The position numbers and the translations under genes are program-made. Below the pieces are notes generated by a model, which was not told where the DNA came from, did no database searches, and saw only the letters and a list, made by a program, of their open reading frames with translations. DNA of 64,000 nt, taken from the NCBI RefSeq assembly GCF_001667115.1, contig NZ_LZIJ01000020.1:21090-85089 (forward strand), written 5' to 3'. Source of the stretch: Mycobacterium sp. 852002-51163_SCH5372311. Its GTDB lineage: Bacteria > Actinomycetota > Actinomycetes > Mycobacteriales > Mycobacteriaceae. Shown here in pieces: positions 58,358 to 64,000 of this stretch. Positions within the stretch are counted from its first letter, which is position 1; every line of letters starts with the position of its first letter.

Positions 58358-60244
58358 ATGTCGGCTGACGTGGACGGGACGCCCTTCGGTCGCTACCGAC
58401 TCATCGAACTGCTGGGCCGTGGCGGCATGGGCGAGGTGTGGCGGGGCCGTGACACACAAGCCAACAACCGCGCCGTGGCGATCAAGCTGCTGTCGCCGCA
58501 GCTAGCTGCCGACGACTCGTTCGTGCAGCGGTTCCGCCGAGAGGCGGATGCGGCCGCTCAGCTGAGCAACCCACACATCATTCCTATCCATCAGTACGGC
58601 GAAATCGATGGGCGGCTGTACGTGGACATGCGGCTCATCGAAGGCCGCGATTTACAAGAGGTTTTGGCCGACGGTCCGTTGGAGCCGGGGCGAGCGGTGC
58701 GCATCGTCGAGCAGGTGGCCAAGGCGCTGCACGCCGCGCACAAGATTGGATTGGTGCATCGCGATGTCAAGCCGTCCAACATCCTGCTGGACGAGGACGA
58801 TTTCGCTTATCTGATCGACTTCGGCATTGCTCGCGCTGCCGATCAAACCCGCATGACTGGCACCGGCAATATCATCGGTAGCTGGCATTACATGTCGCCG
58901 GAGCGTCTTCGAGCAGGCCAGGTCGATGCCCGCTCAGATATCTATGCGTTGGCGTGCGTGCTCTATGAGTGTCTGACCGGCAGCCCGCCCTATCCCGGAG
59001 ACAGCTTCGAACAGTAGATCACCGCGCACTTGATGGAGCCGCCGCCGCGCCCGTCGAGCACTGATCCCGCCATCCCTAAGCAGGTCGACGAGGTCGTTGC
59101 GACTGGCATGGCCAAGGACCCCAATGAGCGGTATGCCACCACCGTCGAGTTGGCTGACGCCGCGCGCGACGCGATCACCGTTCCCATGCACAAACCGACG
59201 GCGAATTCGACGCAGGTGCGAGCGACGCAGCCTGCGCCCCATCACGCCGCCGCGCAGCCGGCGACGGTCAAAGCCGAGCCGCCGGCACCCGCCAAAACGT
59301 CGCCGCAGCAACCCGCCCCGGCCGTCCCGACAACCGCTGGCGGAATCAGCCGACGCACCACACTCACGTTGATCGGCGGCGGTGCAGTCGCCGCGATCGC
59401 AGCCGTTGTCTACATCCCCGTCCTAATCAAAAATCAGCCGTCGCAGTCACCTCCGACGTCATCGGCGCGGTCCTATGGCGCTCAGATTGTGCTGCCTTTC
59501 ACCGGCCTAAACGCTCCCTTCGGTGTGGCGGTGGATTCCGCCGGCACCGTCTACGTCACCGACTCCTTCAACAACCGGGTGCTGAAGCTGGTGGCGGGCT
59601 CGTCCACCCAGGTAGAGCTGCCGTTTACCGGCCTCAACGGGCCCTGGGGTGTGGCGGTGGACAGCACCGGCACCGTCTATGTCGCCGACCAAGGCACCAT
59701 CACCCAAACAAGCCGGCGGGTGCTGAAGCTGACGGCGGACTGGTCCACTCCCACCGTGCTGCCCTTCACTGACCTCAGGGTGCCCCACGGTGTGGCGGTG
59801 GACAACACCGGCAGCCTTTATGTCAGCGATGACCTCGACCCTGGCAGGGTGCAGAAGCTGACGGCGGGCTCGTCCACCCCCACCGCGCTACCCTTCACTG
59901 GCCTCAAGGATCCCCAAGGTTTGGCAGTGGACCGCAGCGGCGCTCTCTACCTCGCTGACTCCGGCAACCACCGGGTGCTGAAGCTGCCGGCGCGCTCGTC
60001 CACCCAGGACGTGCTGCCCTTCACCGGCCTCGACCATGCCGACGGTGTGGCGGTGGACAGCACCGGCACCGTCTACGTCGCCGACTACGGCAACAAGCGG
60101 GTACTGAAGCTGGCAGTCGGCTCGTCCACCCCGACGGAGCTGCCCTTTACCGGCCTTAACGGTCCGGGGGGTGTGGCGGTGGATGCCGTCGGCAACGTCT
60201 ACGTCACCGACTCGGACCGGGTGGTGAAACTGCCGGTGGAGTAG
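58358..60244 (+). pseudogene. pknD: PknD-like kinase/NHL receptor interrupted by an in-frame TAG
   Basis: Read through the TAG at 59015-59017, the frame encodes a 628-residue PknD-type receptor kinase. Kinase motifs: GRGGMGEV (about 20-27), Lys43 in VAIKLL, HRDVKPSN (134-141), DFG (154-156), YMSPER (178-183). The stop falls at codon 220, in the C-lobe after SFEQ, one base from CAG or TTG. Past it the frame continues without shift: HLMEPPPRPS, a Pro/Ala linker, a transmembrane helix (about residues 341-364) and six NHL repeats. The 219-residue product would lack the end of the kinase fold, the membrane anchor and the sensor. The downstream half could start at ATG 59033 but lacks a clear ribosome site. 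Confidence 0.8.
59492..60241 (+). repeat. Six NHL beta-propeller repeats
   Basis: Six units of about 40 codons, each starting LPFT(G/D)L and containing GVAVD-x-x-G-x-(V/L)Y(V/L)-x-D and VLKL. The last is shortened and ends at the stop. They form the extracellular six-bladed propeller of PknD-type receptors, with the DNA itself internally repetitive. Confidence 0.85.
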
Positions 60245-60364
60245 CGCGGTCGCAGCGGCCGCGTCCATATCGACTGGCGCATTGGGTTGCCGACCGTCAG
60301 GTCATATCTAGGTCACAGACCCTAGTTTGCAGTCGCAAATACCGTGTCTTACCTGCAAAAACTC

Positions 60365-60392
60365 TGGTGCGCGATACTGGGATTGAACCAGT
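60365..60392 (-). other. tRNA-Val-like 3'-end remnant, presumed attachment site
   Basis: On the minus strand it reads ACTGG-TTCAATC-CCAGT, a perfect T-arm, followed by ATCGCGCACCA, an acceptor strand with CCA. From memory it matches a mycobacterial tRNA-Val 3' end except for about two bases. The 5' half of a tRNA is missing upstream, so it is not a gene. It lies 185 bp before the integrase gene and is probably the element's att core, now degenerate. Confidence 0.55.
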
Positions 60393-60477
60393 AAAAGTAC
60401 TTTGCTAGCGTGGATATTGTGACCAGCAAAAACAGTGGATCTGCCTGCGCTGATGCTGCTCAGTATAGCAGAGAGTT

Positions 60478-60499
60478 CCGGAAAGTTGCCGGAAAGTTG
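60478..60499. repeat. Tandem 11-bp repeat CCGGAAAGTTG
   Basis: Two perfect adjacent copies between the presumed attachment site and the integrase start. A candidate arm-type integrase or excisionase site. Confidence 0.6.
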
Positions 60500-60520
60500 A
60501 TACAGTCTTGTTAGCCCAAG

Positions 60521-60540
60521 GCTGGCCCACGCTGGCCCAC
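60521..60540. repeat. Tandem 10-bp repeat GCTGGCCCAC
   Basis: Two perfect adjacent copies, 37 bp upstream of the integrase start. Same possible role as the 60478 repeat. Confidence 0.6.
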
Positions 60541-60576
60541 GCCAGTACTCAACGCACTATCGCAGGGAGCCCACCC

Positions 60577-61749
60577 GTGGCCCGCAAGAAGCGGCAACCC
60601 GGCACATTCGGTGCCGTCGAGACACTGCCCAGCGGCCGGCTACGGGCGCGCTACCGCGGCCCGGACGGGCGCCGGTACACCGCACCCACCCTGTTCCTCA
60701 CTCAGAAAGACGCCCGCGGCTGGCTGGCACTGAGGCAGGCCGACATCATCAAAGGGGCGTGGATGCCGCCCGGCGCCCAGGAGTTGCCGCAGTCGAAGCT
60801 GACTTTCCGCGCCTACGCCACCACGTGGATCGAGCAGCGCGACCTCAAGGACCGCACGCGCGAGCACTACACGAAGCTCCTCGAGGACCACCTCTTGCCC
60901 AGGTTCGGGGCGCTGCCGATCGCGTCGATCACCGCCGACGACGTCCGGGCCTGGCACGCGAAGATGGGCGCCAAGACGCCCACGCTGCGCGCCCACTGCT
61001 ACGGGCTGCTACGCACGATCATGGGCACCGCGGCCAACGACGGAAAGATCGTCACCAATCCCTGCGTGATCCGCGGCGCCGGCAGCGCGCGCCGAGTCCA
61101 CAAGATCCGCCCGGCGTCACTTGACGAGATCGAGACCATCACCCACGAGATGCCCGAGCAGTACCGGGCCATGGTGCTCCTGGCGGCATGGGCGGCGTTG
61201 CGGTTCGGCGAGCTGACCGAGCTGCGCCGAAAAGACATCACCATCGTCGAGCCCACCGACGAGCAACTATCCACCGCACTGGACAGTGGGCAGGCACCGC
61301 CCGAGCCGTACGGCGTCGTGCACGTCGATCGCGCCGTCGTCCGCACAGACAAAGGCTTTTCGGTGACGACACCGAAATCCGATGCCGGCCGCCGCGACGT
61401 CGAAATCCCGCCCCACCTACTCCCGGCCATCAAGGACCACCTGGCGCGATTCGTCGGTGCGGGCAGAGATGAGCTGCTGTTCCCCGCCGCGCAAGGCGGC
61501 CACCTCGCGCCGGCCAGCCTGTACAGGCAGTTCTACAAAGCGCGCTCGGCGGCTAAGCGAGATGACTTGCGCTGGCACGACTTACGGCACTCCGGCGCGG
61601 TACTAGTGGCCGCGACCGGCGCCACGTTGGCGGAATTGATGTCGCGCCTAGGACATTCGACACCGCAAGCCGCTATGCGTTACCAGCACGCGGCGCAGGG
61701 CAGGGATCGGCAGATAGCCAAACTCCTGTCGAAACTCGCCGATAGGTAA
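60577..61749 (+). CDS. Tyrosine recombinase (phage-type integrase)
   Basis: The product is 390 residues from a GTG at 60577. An N-terminal AP2-like arm-binding part (FGAVETLPSGRLRARY), a core-binding domain (about 75-160, FRAYATTWIEQRDLKDRTRE) and a catalytic domain with Arg209 (AALRFGELTELR), His334-x-x-Arg337 (HDLRHS), His360 (RLGHS) and Tyr369 (MRYQHA). It integrates and excises DNA at the adjacent attachment site. The 23 extra codons upstream are rejected because they cross the second repeat. Confidence 0.95.
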   Translation: MARKKRQPGTFGAVETLPSGRLRARYRGPDGRRYTAPTLFLTQKDARGWLALRQADIIKGAWMPPGAQELPQSKLTFRAYATTWIEQRDLKDRTREHYTKLLEDHLLPRFGALPIASITADDVRAWHAKMGAKTPTLRAHCYGLLRTIMGTAANDGKIVTNPCVIRGAGSARRVHKIRPASLDEIETITHEMPEQYRAMVLLAAWAALRFGELTELRRKDITIVEPTDEQLSTALDSGQAPPEPYGVVHVDRAVVRTDKGFSVTTPKSDAGRRDVEIPPHLLPAIKDHLARFVGAGRDELLFPAAQGGHLAPASLYRQFYKARSAAKRDDLRWHDLRHSGAVLVAATGATLAELMSRLGHSTPQAAMRYQHAAQGRDRQIAKLLSKLADR

Positions 61750-61959
61750 TCGAGCAGATTCGGCGACTTGTGGTACAAATAGGGCAGCTTTCGGAAACTG
61801 CTTCCCGAGCCTGACAAGGCAGGCGGACGCACTTCTGTCAGCGTCACGGTTGTCAGTCCTGCCATAGGCGTACCGAGAAACCCAGAAGCCAACACGGCTT
61901 GCACTGGATAACTCGAATCGCCTTCCAGCAGCAAGCCACTCGCATCTTCGGAGTGGAAT

Positions 61960-62208
61960 ATGGCTGACACGCCAACTCTCAACCGCGCCGAGCGGCGCCA
62001 CCCAAAACAGGCCGAACAGCAACGCGCCCAACGACGCTGGGCATCAATGCCCCAAGCAGCGGAATACGCCGGCGTGGGTCTGCGCACCATCCGCGAATGG
62101 ATCTCGCAAGGCAAGATCACCGGATACCGAATCAACGCCCGCGTAATCAGAGTCGACCTGAATGAAGTCGACTCCGCCTTCCAGCCTTTCGCTGGTTGGG
62201 GGGACTAA
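61960..62208 (+). CDS. Excisionase-like HTH protein
   Basis: The product is 82 residues. A basic leader (RAERRHPKQAEQQRAQRRWA) precedes a winged-HTH of the Xis/MerR-like type: SMPQAAEYAGVGLRTIREW, then ISQGKITGYRINARVIRVDL. It fits an excisionase or directionality factor for the integrase 210 bp upstream. The space between them has a palindrome-poor AT-richer stretch and no gene. It overlaps the next gene at TAATG. Confidence 0.8.
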   Translation: MADTPTLNRAERRHPKQAEQQRAQRRWASMPQAAEYAGVGLRTIREWISQGKITGYRINARVIRVDLNEVDSAFQPFAGWGD

Positions 62209-62414
62209 TGCCGGAACGAAGAAGCCCGGGGTCAGAGGCCCGGGCCACCTCGACGACGCGACTCGCTGACAAAGAGCATACCCACTGCTGTCCTCAAGGC
62301 TGCCCCTGGCGCGGGCGTTGCCCCGTTCACCACCAGCGCTACATCGCGGGATTCCATGAGATCGACAAGATGCTGCGTCAGCGACCCGGAGGAAGTGGTC
62401 GCCGTGGCCGCTGA
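62208..62414 (+). CDS. Small Cys-rich accessory protein
   Basis: The product is 68 residues from an ATG overlapping the previous stop (TAATG). C-C-P-x-G-C-P-W-x-x-x-C (HCCPQGCPWRGRC) could bind zinc. The C-terminus (RQRPGGSGRRGR) is basic. The gene order (excisionase, small genes, RepA-like) is usual for actinobacterial integrative elements. Function unknown. Confidence 0.5.
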   Translation: MPERRSPGSEARATSTTRLADKEHTHCCPQGCPWRGRCPVHHQRYIAGFHEIDKMLRQRPGGSGRRGR

Positions 62415-62643
62415 CAACGAACTACACAGACGTCGCGAAGCAGCCGTTCGGCTCGAAGGCGCCAATCCCGACCCGGTCTTCCCCGGCCGCCGATATCACC
62501 GGGCACCGACAGGATTCCGGGCGGCCGGCTACAGGCAGGGTTACACGGCGGCGTTGACCTGGATACTCCGCGAACATTCGACGCACATCAGCGAGCTGCT
62601 GCGGGAGAAGCTGGCCGCCATCATCGTGCGGAGTGGCCGATGA
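62404..62643 (+). CDS. Small accessory protein of the integrated element
   Basis: The product is 79 residues from a GTG at 62404, with GGAGG about 10 bp upstream. FPGRRYHRAPTGFRAAGYRQ and a C-terminal HISELLREKLAAIIV are the recognisable parts. It overlaps the 62208 gene by 11 bp and the RepA-like gene by 4 bp (ATGA). Function unknown; position suggests a role in replication or transfer. Confidence 0.55.
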   Translation: MAADNELHRRREAAVRLEGANPDPVFPGRRYHRAPTGFRAAGYRQGYTAALTWILREHSTHISELLREKLAAIIVRSGR

Positions 62644-63968
62644 GAGACGACGAACTGATCGCGAAAGGCAAAGCCGCAGCTGAACAATGGGCGGCCACCA
62701 GCAGTAACGAGTACGACATCGAGTCAATAATCGCTCGAGGAAAAGCCGAGTGGGCTGCCACGCAAGAGGCGGCAAGGCTCGCTCTCAACGGTCGTGGCTT
62801 GGCAGACGATTCGCTGCCGGCAAAACCGACGCCCGACCCGAACGCGCCGATCGAAGGCATGCCCCGGCTGTGGCGCGCAACCGATCTCAAAGCGGCGAAG
62901 CCGCCCCGCTGGCTCGCCAAGGGTCGACTGCCCCGCGCGGCCATCAGCCTCTTGGTGGGCGATGAAGGAATCGGCAAATCCCTGCTATGGGTATGGATCG
63001 TCGCGGCCATCACAACCGGAAAGCCGTTGCCCGAGTTCGGAATACCGACCCGCGCGCCAGCGCACGTCGTCCTGGTCGTCACCGAAGACGACTGGACAAC
63101 GACCGTGCGGCCGCGACTTGAAGTTGCCGGCGCAGACCTTGCCATGGTCACCGTCATCTGTGTCGACGAGGATGGCAGCGGCGCACCGATATTCCCGCGC
63201 GACTTATTTCTCATCACAGAAGCCGATCCCGCGCCCGTGATCATCGTCGTGGACGCGTGGCTGGACACCGTGCCAGCCATGCTCTCGGTTCGCGATCCTC
63301 AACAGGCCCGCCAAGCCCTGCACCCATGGAAAGAGCTCGCAACCGCGACCGACGCCGCGGTGCTGCTGTTGTGTCACACCAACCGGGTAGCATCCGCGAA
63401 CGCCCGAGACCGCTACGGGGCAACGGGCGAGCTCCGCAAGAAAGCCAGAATGACGCTGTATGCGCAATCCGACGACGACGGGCGCCTCGTCGTCGGCCCG
63501 GAGAAGATGAACACCGCCGCCCAGATCCCGGCGTCGAAGTTCACCATCAACTCCATTCCGCATTTCGAGCCGACTGACGACAGCGACGGCACAGTTCCGC
63601 TCCTCGTCTATGCCGGCGAGTCTGACCGCACCGCGCGCCAGCACATCGCCGACACATACGAGAACGCGCACGGTGACGATCGTCAGGACCGAGCTGACGC
63701 CTCCAGGTGGCTGAGCGAGTACCTGGCGATGGAAGGTCCAACCGTACTTTCTGCCGACGTGAAGCGTGAAGCAGCAAAGGCCGGATTCAGCGAGCGGACC
63801 CTTCAGCGGGCTCGCCAGGAACTCCGGGTGGTCTACGGCTGGACCGGCAATCCGCCCAAAACAACGTGGTCTCTACCTGATGGCACAGCTGGCACAGCGT
63901 CGTGTTTTAGCTGGTCGTGGCCCTGTGCCTGCGGTGTGCCAGTGGCATGGCGTGGCATACCGCTGTGA
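62640..63968 (+). CDS. RepA-like AAA/RecA-fold ATPase
   Basis: The product is 442 residues. Walker A GDEGIGKS is at 107-114 and the Walker B-like strand is VIIVVDAWLD (about 200). LLLCHTNRVASANARD follows, as in RepA/KaiC-like ATPases of integrative elements and plasmids. The C-terminal part (LSADVKREAAKAGFSERTLQ) is a helix-turn-helix-like segment. The last 30 residues (GTAGTASCFSWSWPCACGVP) are unusual, with several Cys. It probably drives initiation or unwinding for the element. Confidence 0.8.
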   Translation: MRDDELIAKGKAAAEQWAATSSNEYDIESIIARGKAEWAATQEAARLALNGRGLADDSLPAKPTPDPNAPIEGMPRLWRATDLKAAKPPRWLAKGRLPRAAISLLVGDEGIGKSLLWVWIVAAITTGKPLPEFGIPTRAPAHVVLVVTEDDWTTTVRPRLEVAGADLAMVTVICVDEDGSGAPIFPRDLFLITEADPAPVIIVVDAWLDTVPAMLSVRDPQQARQALHPWKELATATDAAVLLLCHTNRVASANARDRYGATGELRKKARMTLYAQSDDDGRLVVGPEKMNTAAQIPASKFTINSIPHFEPTDDSDGTVPLLVYAGESDRTARQHIADTYENAHGDDRQDRADASRWLSEYLAMEGPTVLSADVKREAAKAGFSERTLQRARQELRVVYGWTGNPPKTTWSLPDGTAGTASCFSWSWPCACGVPVAWRGIPL

Positions 63969-64000
63969 CCAGCGGCTGTGCCAGCCGTTGCAGCGGGCCA

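Larger units (their letters stand above)
60245..60576. other. Gene-free junction of the integrated element
   Basis: 332 bp without a gene. It holds a tRNA 3'-end-like sequence (60365-60392) and two short tandem direct repeats, the typical neighbourhood of a tyrosine integrase attachment site. Confidence 0.6.

Noticed and set aside
60365..60440. A complete tRNA gene on the minus strand
   Set aside because: Only the T-arm and acceptor 3' strand are present; no pairing 5' acceptor, D-arm or anticodon arm lies upstream.
1..64000. CRISPR array or insertion sequence
   Set aside because: I see no regularly spaced direct repeats with unique spacers and no transposase frame; the repeats found are short tandem arrays.

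Overview
The window reads as chromosomal DNA of a mycobacterium, probably an environmental, Mycolicibacterium-like species. The G+C content is high and GTG and TTG starts are frequent. ClpC2 lies next to a DUF1942 exported protein and a ZapE/AFG1 ATPase, an order I recall from the M. tuberculosis Rv2667-Rv2670c region. DUF732 exported proteins, an NDMA-dependent alcohol dehydrogenase and an F420-type LLM oxidoreductase fit the same group.

Bases 1-7.7 kb are core-like: the zapE end, an MPT63-like exported protein, clpC2 with a double palindrome at its start, an alanine/glycine:cation symporter flanked by two DUF732 proteins, a hydrolase and small exported or membrane proteins.

Bases 7.8-55.4 kb form one large catabolic island. 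It holds an NDMA-alcohol dehydrogenase, two SDRs, two P450s, an AveC-like membrane protein, four acyl-CoA/AMP ligases, a CoA transferase, six acyl-CoA dehydrogenases (two apparent large/small pairs), six enoyl-CoA hydratase-family proteins, two MaoC-type proteins, a DUF35/thiolase-like pair of the Ltp2 retro-aldolase type, an HpcH aldolase, an Fe(II)/2-oxoglutarate-type dioxygenase, a D-2-hydroxyacid dehydrogenase, four amidohydrolases, three DapB-like reductases, an LLM oxidoreductase, a nitroreductase, a solute-binding-type sensor without a signal peptide and two TetR regulators. I infer hydroxylation/oxidation, CoA activation, then beta-oxidation and retro-aldol cleavage of a branched or cyclic (terpenoid- or steroid-like) acid. 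The substrate cannot be read from the sequence. The operons are short and often divergent. Related inverted repeats recur in their intergenic regions: TGAGAA-N5/6-TTCTCA-like, CAAC(A/C)TACA-like and GGAAACGC-like. An aldehyde dehydrogenase between the SDR and the alcohol dehydrogenase has been reduced to a 33-codon remnant.

Bases 55.4-60.3 kb are a less dense, partly AT-rich accessory stretch. It has a duplicated control region with small phage-like genes, small membrane/zinc-ribbon proteins, and a PknD-type kinase/NHL receptor broken by one in-frame TAG inside the kinase domain.

Bases 60.36 kb to the end are one edge of an integrated element: a tRNA 3'-end remnant (tRNA-Val-like) as presumed attachment site, direct repeats, a tyrosine integrase, an excisionase-like HTH protein, two small genes and a RepA-like ATPase. 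The element continues beyond the window.
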